Assembly (NCBI RefSeq): GCF_034058155.1
Contig: NZ_CP139148.1
Span: 4,836,001-4,900,000 of the forward strand
Length of the DNA stretch: 64,000 nt
Origin: Flavobacterium sp. KACC 22761
GTDB taxonomy: Bacteria > Bacteroidota > Bacteroidia > Flavobacteriales > Flavobacteriaceae
Direction: 5' to 3'
Position 1 is the first letter of the stretch. Every line of letters begins with the position of its first letter. The notes under the pieces were generated by a model. That model saw only the letters and a program-made list of their open reading frames with translations. It made no database searches and was not told where the DNA came from. The translations under genes and the position numbers were made by a program. Below are positions 55,536 through 63,543 of this stretch, piece by piece.

Positions 55536-56226
55536 ATGCGTTTTGATCGACGATGAACCATTAGCTATCAAAGTTCTGCAAAATTACTTTACTAATTTTC
55601 CAGATTTTGAAGTTGTTGCTACATTCAATAATTCATTGGAGGCACTTGATTTTTTAAACAGCACGCCTGTTGATGCTGTTTTTTTAGATATCAATATGCC
55701 AATGATGACTGGATTTGAATTGATAAGCCTTATCGAGAACAAAACCAAAGTTATTATCACAACCGCTTTTAGGGAATTTGCCGCTGAGAGTTACGATCTC
55801 GATGTTTTGGACTATTTGGTAAAACCAATTCCGTTGCCAAGATTTATAAAATGTATTAATAAAATCACGACCGAATATAATCTTAAAAACAATATTAAAG
55901 TTGAAGCCACTAAGGGCGATTCACATATTTTTATCAAAGTCGATAAAAAGATGATGAAAATTAATATTGAAGAAATCCTTTTTGTCGAAGGAATGAAAGA
56001 ATATATCAAAGTAGTTACTCCAGACAAGACCTACATCACACACAAATCCTTAACTTCTTTATCTGAAGAACTGCCAGCTGATCGCTTTTTACGCATCCAT
56101 AAATCTTACGTAATAGCGCTAAACAAGGTAAAATCGATCGAAGGAAACCGTATTCAAATACAATCTTACACCATTCCTATCGGCAGAAACTACAGTAAGG
56201 ATGTAAAAAACAAAATCCTGGAATAA
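55525..56226 (+). CDS. LytTR-type response regulator
   Basis: A DNA-binding response regulator of 233 residues. The receiver domain has Asp55 in AVFLDINMPMMTG and Lys in DYLVKPIPL. The LytTR domain spans about residues 130-230 (IEEILFVEGMKEYIKVV, FLRIHKSYVIAL). It overlaps the kinase gene by 11 bp and precedes the sugar permease by 178 bp. Control of the GlcNAc locus is inferred from position. Confidence 0.92.
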   Translation: MKIKCVLIDDEPLAIKVLQNYFTNFPDFEVVATFNNSLEALDFLNSTPVDAVFLDINMPMMTGFELISLIENKTKVIITTAFREFAAESYDLDVLDYLVKPIPLPRFIKCINKITTEYNLKNNIKVEATKGDSHIFIKVDKKMMKINIEEILFVEGMKEYIKVVTPDKTYITHKSLTSLSEELPADRFLRIHKSYVIALNKVKSIEGNRIQIQSYTIPIGRNYSKDVKNKILE

Positions 56227-56404
56227 ATTTCATTGCATTTTTCCATTTTCTAACTAAGTTAAAACTAACACATTGTTGAAAAAATGATGTTGTTTGTTTA
56301 AATTTAACATTATTTGTGCCTTTTTATTTTTTTTTGCTATTCGTAACAAATATATTTACGGTCTTCAAAAAACACTATAATAAAAAATTAACCTTATTAC
56401 AATT

Positions 56405-57880
56405 ATGAGTTCAGAAAATGTACAGACCAAGTGGGGGCAATTTATCTCATTGATAATCGTCTTCTTCTTTTGGGGTTTTGTTGGTTCTGCCAATGACATC
56501 CTGATACCAGTTTTCAAAAAAGTATTTACTTTATCACAAGTACAGTCGCAATTAGTAGCCTGGGCTTTCTACGCCGCTTACTTTGTTGGATCAATTATCT
56601 TCTTTTTAGTGTCATTAAAAAGAGATGTTTTACAGCAATTCGGATACAAAAAAACCTTAGCTGCAGGATTAATCCTTTCTGCTGTTGGTTCATTCTTATT
56701 CGTTCCTGCTGCAACAATGCAAAGCTTCCCTTTCTTCTTAACAGCACTGTTTACGGTAGGTTTAGGATTTTCTATTCAACAAATTGTTGCAAATCCGCTT
56801 GCTATTAAAATGGGAAGCCCAGAAACTGGAGCGCACCGTTTAACTTTAGCTGGAGGTATCAACTCTTTCGGGACAACAATTGGAGCAATTTTATTAGGAA
56901 TTGCACTTTTCGGAATGGGTGACAACAAAAAAACAAACCTTTCTTTAGAAGACATCAAATTGCCTTTTATCATTTTAGGCCTTGCTTTCATCGTAGTGGC
57001 AGTTTTCATGTATTTTTCTAAAATTGAAGATCCTGCAAAAATTGACGAGGAAGAAGCAATAATCGAACACAAACACGCTAAATTCAACATTCTTGATTAT
57101 CCACAATTATATCTTGGAATGCTTGGAATTTTCATTTATGTAGGTACCGAGGTAACTATCATTAGTAATTTGCCAGCTTTATTGCACACAAAAGAATTTG
57201 GAAATATTTTAGAAGATGCTATTGCGCCATTTATCGCCTTATACTGGGGAAGTTTAATGATCGGGCGCTGGAATGGTGGTGTAAACGTTTTCAACACCTC
57301 TAACCTAGTAAATACAGCCTTAAAATTCATTGTTCCTGCTTTGGCATTTGGAGTAATCATTGGAGCTAACATTTTTGCAGCTCACGATGTTTCCACTTTC
57401 TATATTTACCCAATCTGGATCTTATTGTTTATTGCAGTAAGTTTTGTAGGAGGAAAAAATGCAGGAAAAACTTTGATGCTTTTTGGATTATCAGGAATCA
57501 CAATGATGATTGCTGGATTAGTTTGGCCAGATCCATCAATTGCTAAATTCTTCTTTATTTCTGGAGGTTTATTCCTTTCTATCATGTGGCCATCGATCTT
57601 CGATTTAGCAATTGCAGGTTTAGGAAAAAACACCGGAAAAGCTTCATCTTTCTTGATTATGATGATTCTTGGAGGAGGAGTTATTCCATTAATCCAAGGT
57701 AGTATTTGTGATTTAGATATTACAAACCCAGGCGGAATTTTCGGAATTTCATATACACACTTCTCGTACGTAGTGCCACTTCTAGGCTTTGCATATCTAG
57801 CATTTTATGGTTTCTATTGCCCTAAAATCTTGAAAAAACAAGGTATCAACCACGTTGAAGGTGGCGGTGGAGGACACTAA
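56405..57880 (+). CDS. FHS-family sugar:H+ symporter, likely GlcNAc permease
   Basis: An inner-membrane MFS protein of 491 residues with about 12 helices. It fits the fucose-galactose-glucose (FHS) group: FFFWGFVGSANDILIPVFKK in TM1, WAFYAAYFVGSIIFF and GGINSFGTTIGAIL. A Gly/His-rich tail (VEGGGGGH) ends it. In chitin and GlcNAc loci of Bacteroidota and others, NagP-type members carry GlcNAc. The context with GH20 and nagB supports the same here; the sugar is inferred. Confidence 0.88.
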   Translation: MSSENVQTKWGQFISLIIVFFFWGFVGSANDILIPVFKKVFTLSQVQSQLVAWAFYAAYFVGSIIFFLVSLKRDVLQQFGYKKTLAAGLILSAVGSFLFVPAATMQSFPFFLTALFTVGLGFSIQQIVANPLAIKMGSPETGAHRLTLAGGINSFGTTIGAILLGIALFGMGDNKKTNLSLEDIKLPFIILGLAFIVVAVFMYFSKIEDPAKIDEEEAIIEHKHAKFNILDYPQLYLGMLGIFIYVGTEVTIISNLPALLHTKEFGNILEDAIAPFIALYWGSLMIGRWNGGVNVFNTSNLVNTALKFIVPALAFGVIIGANIFAAHDVSTFYIYPIWILLFIAVSFVGGKNAGKTLMLFGLSGITMMIAGLVWPDPSIAKFFFISGGLFLSIMWPSIFDLAIAGLGKNTGKASSFLIMMILGGGVIPLIQGSICDLDITNPGGIFGISYTHFSYVVPLLGFAYLAFYGFYCPKILKKQGINHVEGGGGGH

Positions 57881-57900
57881 GATTTAAAAAATACCAATAA

Positions 57901-57941
57901 AAAAAATCCAAATTCCAATTAAACCGGAATTTGGATTTTTT
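57901..57941. terminator. Bidirectional terminator between convergent genes
   Basis: A perfect 16-bp stem, AAAAAATCCAAATTCC (57901-57916) with 57926-57941, ending in T-runs both ways. It is a member of the TTGGAATTTGGGATT family. Confidence 0.75.
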
Positions 57942-57989
57942 TTATTCAAAAGAAAACTTAAAACCTCAGCATCTCAGCCCTTAAGAATC

Positions 57990-58487
57990 TTATTTCGCAT
58001 TAATAACATTATTCAAATTCTTCTTAAAAATAGCTCTATTTTGCTCTGAAATAGTGTAAACTACATCTTTATCGGCATGAACAATAACCTTTTGGATATT
58101 GGCCTCTAAAAGCTTTTTAGGATCTTTTATTTTTAAGGTGCAAGCTCCATCAAAAAAACCATCATCTTCAATAATTTTTCGCGCCTCAATAACGGTTCCG
58201 TCACTCAGCACAGCAGAAATTGTCATGGCATTATTAGGCGTTGAAGAATAAAATCCATCCATAACCAACATTAATCTGTAGGAGTTTTTCATTTCAGGCC
58301 CCTTAAATTCGTGGCGTGTAATATTGTAACGCAGGCCTTTTGCCATAACCGGAAATTTTACCGTGCAATCAAGCTCGTAAGTAGCTACGTCGCCAGCCTC
58401 ATTAACACTCGTTAAAACTTTAGCTACTTGAGCATTTATTGACAAACTAGCAGCAAAAAACGAAACCAGAACCAGAATAATTTTCAT
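57990..58487 (-). CDS. Exported protein of unknown function
   Basis: A 165-residue protein with a signal peptide ending near LSINAQ (about residue 20). The mature part is predicted beta-rich (YELDCTVKFPVMAKGLRYN, SYRLMLVMDGFYSS, DKDVVYTISEQNRAIF). No motif was recognised. It is likely periplasmic. It is single, convergent with the sugar permease. Confidence 0.6.
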   Translation of the reverse strand: MKIILVLVSFFAASLSINAQVAKVLTSVNEAGDVATYELDCTVKFPVMAKGLRYNITRHEFKGPEMKNSYRLMLVMDGFYSSTPNNAMTISAVLSDGTVIEARKIIEDDGFFDGACTLKIKDPKKLLEANIQKVIVHADKDVVYTISEQNRAIFKKNLNNVINAK

Positions 58488-58524
58488 AAGCTTTTATTTA
58501 AATTTGTTTACATAAAAATAAAAA

Positions 58525-58558
58525 AAAATCGTCTTTTTCAACAGAAAAAGACGATTTT
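58525..58558 (-). terminator. Intrinsic terminator of the aldolase gene
   Basis: A perfect 15-bp stem (58525-58539 with 58544-58558) with ATCGTCTTTTTC and a loop AACA. On the minus strand a U-run follows. It is 22 bp after the aldolase stop. Confidence 0.85.
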
Positions 58559-58579
58559 ATATTTATAAAAAGCTGATTA

Positions 58580-59236
58580 TTACTTATTTCCCTTTTCAAA
58601 GTCAGCAACAAACTGTGCCAATCCTATATCAGTCAAAGGATGCTTCAATAATCCAGCAATTGCAGATAATGGTCCAGTCATAACATCAGCACCAATTTTT
58701 GCACAATTTACGATATGCATAGTGTGGCGCACAGAAGCAGCCAAAATTTGAGTTTCGTAACCGTAGTTGTCGTAGATTTCTCTAATTTCTTGAATCAAAT
58801 TCAAACCATCAGTAGAAACATCATCTAAACGTCCAATAAAAGGAGAAACATAAGTTGCTCCCGCTTTAGCTGCCAATAAAGCTTGACCCGCAGAGAATAC
58901 AAGAGTTACGTTTGTTTTGATTCCTTTATCAGAAAAATATTTTGCAGCCATAACACCTTCTTTGGTCATAGGCAATTTTACAACGATTTGATCGTGCAAT
59001 TCAGCTAATTCTTCACCTTCTTTGATCATTCCATCATAATCAAGTGCATTTACCTCTGCACTTACATCACCTTCAACAAGATTACAGATATCAACATAAT
59101 GCTTCAAAATGTTGTTTTTTCCGGTAATTCCTTCTTTTGCCATCAATGATGGATTAGTGGTTACACCATCTAAAACACCTAAAGCCTGCGCTTCTTTAAT
59201 TTGAGCTAAGTTAGCTGTATCAATAAAAAATTTCAT
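58580..59236 (-). CDS. fsa: Transaldolase / fructose-6-phosphate aldolase (TalC/Fsa type)
   Basis: A 218-residue class I aldolase, the short transaldolase type. The start [20 protein letters not shown] is diagnostic. [13 protein letters not shown] and the lysine in [11 protein letters not shown] (Schiff base) are conserved, and [14 protein letters not shown] follows. Short members act as fructose-6-phosphate aldolases or as transaldolases; length alone cannot separate them. A -7 box is seen upstream and a strong terminator downstream. Confidence 0.93.
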   Translation of the reverse strand: MKFFIDTANLAQIKEAQALGVLDGVTTNPSLMAKEGITGKNNILKHYVDICNLVEGDVSAEVNALDYDGMIKEGEELAELHDQIVVKLPMTKEGVMAAKYFSDKGIKTNVTLVFSAGQALLAAKAGATYVSPFIGRLDDVSTDGLNLIQEIREIYDNYGYETQILAASVRHTMHIVNCAKIGADVMTGPLSAIAGLLKHPLTDIGLAQFVADFEKGNK

Positions 59237-59275
59237 AATCTATATATTTATAATTGTGTGTTGAAAAATTCCGTG

Positions 59276-59283
59276 CAAAATTA
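59276..59283 (-). promoter_or_regulatory. Possible -7 box of the aldolase gene
   Basis: TAATTTTG on the minus strand fits TAnnTTTG, 39 nt before the aldolase ATG. No well-spaced -33 TTG was found. Confidence 0.35.
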
Positions 59284-59383
59284 CGAAATCAATGCCAATA
59301 ACAGTTTTAAAATTTAAAGCAATTTGTAAATTATATCAAAATTCACAAAATAATCACAAAAAGCGATAATTTTCAATTTTGAA

Positions 59384-59584
59384 TTATCTTGAAGAACTAT
59401 TTTTATTCAATTCTTTCAGTTCATCTCTAATTTCTTCAAGAACCCTCAAAGTGTCTTCTTTATAAGCTTCAGCATTATTTATCTTGTCGCTTACAGAACC
59501 AAGTAATTTACGAATGACGAACCAAATAAGCGTTAAAATTGAAACTCCAACAATAGCGGGTAAAAACTCATTAATTCTTTCCAT
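59384..59584 (-). CDS. Small membrane-anchored coiled protein
   Basis: A 66-residue protein with one N-terminal hydrophobic segment (about residues 8-28, AIVGVSILTLIWFVI) and a charged helix (EAYKEDTLRVLEEIRDELK). It begins 5 bp after the stop of the SDR gene, on the same strand. Function unknown. Confidence 0.6.
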   Translation of the reverse strand: MERINEFLPAIVGVSILTLIWFVIRKLLGSVSDKINNAEAYKEDTLRVLEEIRDELKELNKNSSSR

Positions 59585-59589
59585 AACAT

Positions 59590-60393
59590 TTACAGTTTAT
59601 AATGATTCATTAGCATTTTTTCATATACTTTATCCGGAAGTACACGTTTCAAAACAATCGAAAACTTTTGCATAAAAACCCCCACTTTATAATGCACATT
59701 TGGCTTTTTAGTCTGAATGATTTTATAAATAGCTTCGGCCATTTCATTTGGATTGCTTCCTGCATCAACATGCTCGTTCATTGTTGCTAAAGTATCACCA
59801 TACACTTTTTCGTAAGCAGAACCTTTTATTACTGGCGCATGAAAACGCCCTGCGGCAATGTTGGTAGCAAAATCGCCTGGAGCAACATTTGTAATTTCAA
59901 CTCCAAATTGCTTTACTTCCATCCTCAATCCTTCGGTAATCAATTCCAAAGCTCCTTTTGAAGCCGAATAAACACTTCTGTAAGGCAATCCCATATAAGC
60001 GGCAATAGAAGTAATATTTATAATCAGTCCTGATTTTTGTTCGCGCATTTGTGGTAAAACAGCTTTCATAACCTCGATTGGGCCAAAAAAGTTCGTTTCA
60101 AAATTATTTTTGATTTCTTCCATCGGAATTTCTTCCAAAGGTCCTGTAATTCCAACTCCAGCATTATTGATCACAATATCCAATCTTCCAGAAATTTCCA
60201 AAATTTTAGCCACAGCACTTTTTATTGAATCCGAATTTCTAACATCTAAAGCTACAAGCGGAAAAATAGAATTCAGCACTTTTTCTGGATTCCGGCTTGT
60301 TCCATAAACGACAAAACCTTTTTTATGCAAAAATTCACCAATTGATTTTCCAATCCCTGACGATCCTCCGGTAATCAAAACAACTTTATTCAT
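59590..60393 (-). CDS. Short-chain dehydrogenase/reductase (SDR)
   Basis: A 267-residue NAD(P)-dependent oxidoreductase. The cofactor motif is ITGGSSGIGKSIG, with NNAGVG and catalytic Ser-Tyr-Lys in NITSIAAYMGLPYRSVYSAS followed by KGALELI. The length is classic-type. The substrate is unknown; many such proteins act on lipids, sterol-like or sugar compounds. It is in a run with the small membrane protein and the 125-residue protein. Confidence 0.9.
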   Translation of the reverse strand: MNKVVLITGGSSGIGKSIGEFLHKKGFVVYGTSRNPEKVLNSIFPLVALDVRNSDSIKSAVAKILEISGRLDIVINNAGVGITGPLEEIPMEEIKNNFETNFFGPIEVMKAVLPQMREQKSGLIINITSIAAYMGLPYRSVYSASKGALELITEGLRMEVKQFGVEITNVAPGDFATNIAAGRFHAPVIKGSAYEKVYGDTLATMNEHVDAGSNPNEMAEAIYKIIQTKKPNVHYKVGVFMQKFSIVLKRVLPDKVYEKMLMNHYKL

Positions 60394-60416
60394 TTTTTTT
60401 TAGTTATAGGTTTAAT

Positions 60417-60794
60417 TTAATGGTCTAACCAATATTCAAATTTAAGTTTGGATTCTAATTCTTTTATCATTGTCGAATCTGTAATTTCTTTTGAAAAATC
60501 AACAATAATCTTATTAGGATCAATAGTAGAATATTCTACTAAATAATATTTATTCAATGTAAATTCACTGTTTTCTGGGCAACTTCCGCAACTATTTCTA
60601 TAAGATTTACCATCAACATAATACTTCACAAATGCCTCAGTGGATTTTGGAAATTGCTTACAAAATGTATATTTACAAATTGTCTGCCCCTTATTAATTG
60701 CAATCTCTTTTCTATAATTTGAACCTGTAAAAAAAAGATATCCTAAACCTACAACCAGAACAATTAAAAATAATTTTGAAAGTTTTACACTCAT
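60417..60794 (-). CDS. Membrane-anchored small protein, cysteine-containing
   Basis: A 125-residue protein. One N-terminal hydrophobic helix (about residues 6-23, KLFLIVLVVGLGYLFFTG) is followed by a short exposed domain with ICKYTFCKQF and SCGSCPENSEF, four cysteines in two pairs that could form disulphides. There is no enzyme motif. Probably anchored in the inner membrane and facing the periplasm. It is upstream of the SDR gene, 23 bp apart. Confidence 0.6.
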   Translation of the reverse strand: MSVKLSKLFLIVLVVGLGYLFFTGSNYRKEIAINKGQTICKYTFCKQFPKSTEAFVKYYVDGKSYRNSCGSCPENSEFTLNKYYLVEYSTIDPNKIIVDFSKEITDSTMIKELESKLKFEYWLDH

Positions 60795-60881
60795 ATTAGT
60801 TTTTCAAATGCCCAAAAATAAAAAAATCTCCCCGAAGGAAGATTAGATTTATATGAATTCTAAAAAAGAATTTTTATAACG

Positions 60882-60902
60882 AAAAAAAAAAAAAAAAAAA
60901 AA
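60882..60902 (-). terminator. Long U-run terminator of the SRP RNA
   Basis: A run of 21 A on the plus strand is a T-run right after the SRP RNA stem on the minus strand. That length is unusual for a terminator, and homopolymer length is prone to sequencing error. Confidence 0.65.
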
Positions 60903-60903
60903 T

Positions 60904-60996
60904 GGCAAGCGACCTACATCGCACCGCTCAACCACGTACCCTTGCTATGTTCCCATCCTGGGGGAGTCTGCAGGAGCTGGTCGTGTAGGACTTGCC
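60904..60996 (-). ncRNA. ffs: Signal recognition particle 4.5S RNA
   Basis: Small SRP RNA (about 93 nt core) that pairs with Ffh for membrane protein targeting. On the minus strand GGCAAGTCCTACACGACC pairs with GGTCGCTTGCC at the far end. The apical SRP domain is GGATGGGAACATAGCAAGGG, with the GGAA-type tetraloop analogue and the internal-loop bases. A U-run follows. A strong promoter stands upstream. Confidence 0.93.
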
Positions 60997-61000
60997 GGTG

Positions 61001-61030
61001 CAAATATACAATCTTTTTATATTTTTGCAA
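61001..61030 (-). promoter_or_regulatory. SRP RNA promoter
   Basis: On the minus strand TTG (61028-61030), a 19-nt spacer and TATATTTG (61001-61008) fit the flavobacterial consensus well, and the start would fall near 60996, the RNA 5' end. Confidence 0.75.
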
Positions 61031-61085
61031 GAGCTTTGTTGCTATAAAAATATCGTTGTATATTGGCTTATTCAAATTTTAAACT

Positions 61086-62138
61086 ATGAAAAAATATAAC
61101 TTCCTAGCTGTCATTTTATTAGGAATCACATTTGTTGGATGTGGCGAAAAAAATAAAGGTGAAAATTCTTTATTTAATATTGATGATTCCGCTTTTCCGG
61201 CCCATTTTACCCAAAAAGAAGCGGTTTCGATTGGAGTTTTGAACCCAAAATCGAAAGAAATCGACAGTATTGCCTACTTTATTAATGACAAAAGAGTGGG
61301 AAGTACAAAAGGCGCAGAAAAATTCAAATTTGAGTTAAAAGATCAAAAACTGGGCTATCAATACTTGAAAGCAACTGTTTATTTTGAAGGAGATTCTTCG
61401 GATGCCACTAAAAGAATTGAACTAGTTTCGGATATTCAGCCAAAATTATTAAAATACAAAGTCGTAAATACGTATCCGCACGACAAAAAATCTTTTACAG
61501 AAGGTTTAGAGTTTTACAAAGACACTTTATATGAAAGTACAGGACAAAACGGAACTTCATATTTAAGAAAATATGACTATAAAACAGGAAAAGTCTTCAA
61601 ACAGATCGATCTTGATTCGAAGTATTTCGGAGAAGGAATCACTTTCATTAATGGAAAATTATTCCAGTTGACATGGCAGGAAAAAACAGGCTTTATTTAT
61701 AATGCCAACACTTTAAAACTTGAAAAAACTTTTGCTTACGACAAAGATATTGAAGGTTGGGGAATGACAAATGATGGAAAATACATTTATCAAACAGATA
61801 AAACAGAAAAAATTTGGAAAATGGATCCAGCTACACAAAAAATGATTGATTACATCAATGTTTATTCTGGTGAATCTAAAATAAAAGCAATCAATGAATT
61901 GGAATGGATTGACGGAAAAATCTATACAAACGTTTGGCTAAAAGATGCAATTGCAGTTGTAAATCCAACTTCTGGAGCCGTTGAAGGAATTTTAGATATG
62001 TCTGGCTTACGTAAGTTCATGAGCGACATTACTAAAGATGATGTTTTAAACGGAATTGCTTATAATCCTAAAACTAAAACCATTTTTGTAACTGGTAAAA
62101 ACTGGAGCAAAATGTTTGAAATCACTGTTTCAGAATAA
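61086..62138 (+). CDS. Glutaminyl-peptide cyclotransferase (lipoprotein)
   Basis: A 350-residue lipoprotein with a signal and lipobox (LGITFVGC, about Cys18). It has an immunoglobulin-like N-terminal region, then the glutamine cyclotransferase five-bladed propeller: TYPHDKKSFTEGLEFYKDTL, ESTGQNGTSYLRKYD, GEGITFINGKLFQLTWQEK and ELEWIDGKIYTNVW. The plant-type enzyme makes N-terminal pyroglutamate on exported proteins. Many Bacteroidota type IX and Sus substrates start with Gln after signal cleavage, so a maturation role is plausible. Confidence 0.88.
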   Translation: MKKYNFLAVILLGITFVGCGEKNKGENSLFNIDDSAFPAHFTQKEAVSIGVLNPKSKEIDSIAYFINDKRVGSTKGAEKFKFELKDQKLGYQYLKATVYFEGDSSDATKRIELVSDIQPKLLKYKVVNTYPHDKKSFTEGLEFYKDTLYESTGQNGTSYLRKYDYKTGKVFKQIDLDSKYFGEGITFINGKLFQLTWQEKTGFIYNANTLKLEKTFAYDKDIEGWGMTNDGKYIYQTDKTEKIWKMDPATQKMIDYINVYSGESKIKAINELEWIDGKIYTNVWLKDAIAVVNPTSGAVEGILDMSGLRKFMSDITKDDVLNGIAYNPKTKTIFVTGKNWSKMFEITVSE

Positions 62139-62154
62139 ATCAAAATAAAACTCA

Positions 62155-62214
62155 AAACACAAATTTCACAGATTTCACGGATTACTTCGTGATAATTTGT
62201 GAAATTTGTGTTTT
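62155..62214. repeat. Inverted repeat before hutI
   Basis: The arms at 62155-62180 (AAAACACAAATTTCACAGA) and 62189-62214 match at most of 26 positions. It lies 15 nt before the hutI ATG. The earlier GTG start at 62206 lies in this stem and is therefore less likely. Confidence 0.7.
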
Positions 62215-62229
62215 ATAACAATATCAATA

Positions 62230-63468
62230 ATGACAACATTAATCACAAACATACAAGAATTGCTTCAAGTACGCGAAATTTCAATTCCTAAAGTTTCAGG
62301 AGCTGAAATGGCAATGCTTCCCACAATAAAAAATGCTTTTTTAATTATAAAAGATAATTTGATTGAAGATTTTGGTTCAATGGAAAATCTTCCAACAATA
62401 AATGTCGATAAAATTATAGACGCAACAGGAAAAGTGGTTCTGCCAACTTGGTGCGATAGCCACACTCATATTGTTTATGCGGGAAACCGCGAACAGGAAT
62501 TTGTAGATCGCATTAACGGACTTACATATGAAGAAATTGCTAATCGTGGCGGTGGGATTTTAAATTCGGCCAAAAAACTGAATGAAACTTCTGAAGAAGA
62601 AATCTATGAGCAATCAAAAGTTCGTTTAGAAGAAGTAATGTATTTAGGAACCGGCGCTGTCGAAATAAAATCAGGCTACGGATTAACGATTGAGGGCGAA
62701 TTAAAAATGCTTCGTGTAATTAAAAAATTGGCCGAAAATTATCCAATTGCCATTAAAGCTACATTTTTGGGCGCTCATGCTTTTCCAACGCATTATAAAG
62801 AAAACAAAGCTGGCTATATCGATGAAATCATTACTAAAATGCTTCCTGAAATTGCCAAAGACAAATTAGCCGAATATATAGATGTATTTTGTGAAAGCGG
62901 TTATTTTTCGGTTGAAGAAACAGAAAAAATCATGCAAGCAGGAATTGATTTTGGCTTAAAGCCAAAAATTCATGTCAATCAATTCAATTCAATTGGAGGT
63001 ATTCAATCTGGAGTTAAATTTAACGCACTTTCAGTAGATCATCTCGAAGTAATGAATCCAGAAGATATTGAGGCTTTAAAAGGGTCAGAAACAATGTCTG
63101 TCGCTTTGCCTTCATGTTCTTACTTCCTAAGCATTCCGTACACGCCAGCACGCGAAATGATCAAAGCTGGACTTCCATTGGCATTAGCCACAGATTTTAA
63201 TCCTGGCTCTACTCCATCTGGAAATATGAATTTTGTCGTGGCAACAGCGTGCATCAAAATGAAAATGACACCAGAAGAAGCGATAAACGCAGCAACAATC
63301 AACGGTGCTTATGCAATGGGACTTTCAGAAACTCACGGAAGCATCACAAAAGGAAAAAAAGCAAATTTAATTCTGACAAAACCAATTTCTTCTTACTATC
63401 AAATTCCATACGCTTTCGGAAGCAATTTAATAGAAAGTGTTTTCTTAGAAGGAAAAATTTTAGAATAA
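62230..63468 (+). CDS. hutI: Imidazolonepropionase
   Basis: A metal-dependent amidohydrolase of 412 residues for the third step of histidine degradation, opening imidazolonepropionate to N-formimino-glutamate. Metal ligands are in CDSHTHIVYAG; the family motif NREQEFVDRINGLTYEEIA and ATDFNPGSTPSGNM are present. Start: the ATG at 62230 (MTTLITNIQELLQ) is preferred over the GTG 8 codons upstream. hutH, hutU and hutG are not in the window. Confidence 0.93.
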   Translation: MTTLITNIQELLQVREISIPKVSGAEMAMLPTIKNAFLIIKDNLIEDFGSMENLPTINVDKIIDATGKVVLPTWCDSHTHIVYAGNREQEFVDRINGLTYEEIANRGGGILNSAKKLNETSEEEIYEQSKVRLEEVMYLGTGAVEIKSGYGLTIEGELKMLRVIKKLAENYPIAIKATFLGAHAFPTHYKENKAGYIDEIITKMLPEIAKDKLAEYIDVFCESGYFSVEETEKIMQAGIDFGLKPKIHVNQFNSIGGIQSGVKFNALSVDHLEVMNPEDIEALKGSETMSVALPSCSYFLSIPYTPAREMIKAGLPLALATDFNPGSTPSGNMNFVVATACIKMKMTPEEAINAATINGAYAMGLSETHGSITKGKKANLILTKPISSYYQIPYAFGSNLIESVFLEGKILE

Positions 63469-63480
63469 AATTCCATAAAA

Positions 63481-63508
63481 AAAGGTCTGTGAAAACTCAC
63501 AGACCTTT
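63481..63508. terminator. Bidirectional terminator between convergent genes
   Basis: A 12-bp perfect stem, AAAGGTCTGTGA (63481-63492) with 63497-63508, loop AAAC. On the minus strand a U-run follows, so it mainly serves the gene ending at 63544; on the plus strand the T-run is short. Confidence 0.75.
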
Positions 63509-63543
63509 AATATCAAAGTGGTATTATTATCCCTGACGACAAA

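Noticed and set aside
62206..62229. Earlier GTG start for hutI
   Set aside because: It lies within the right arm of an inverted repeat and adds residues outside the family's usual start.
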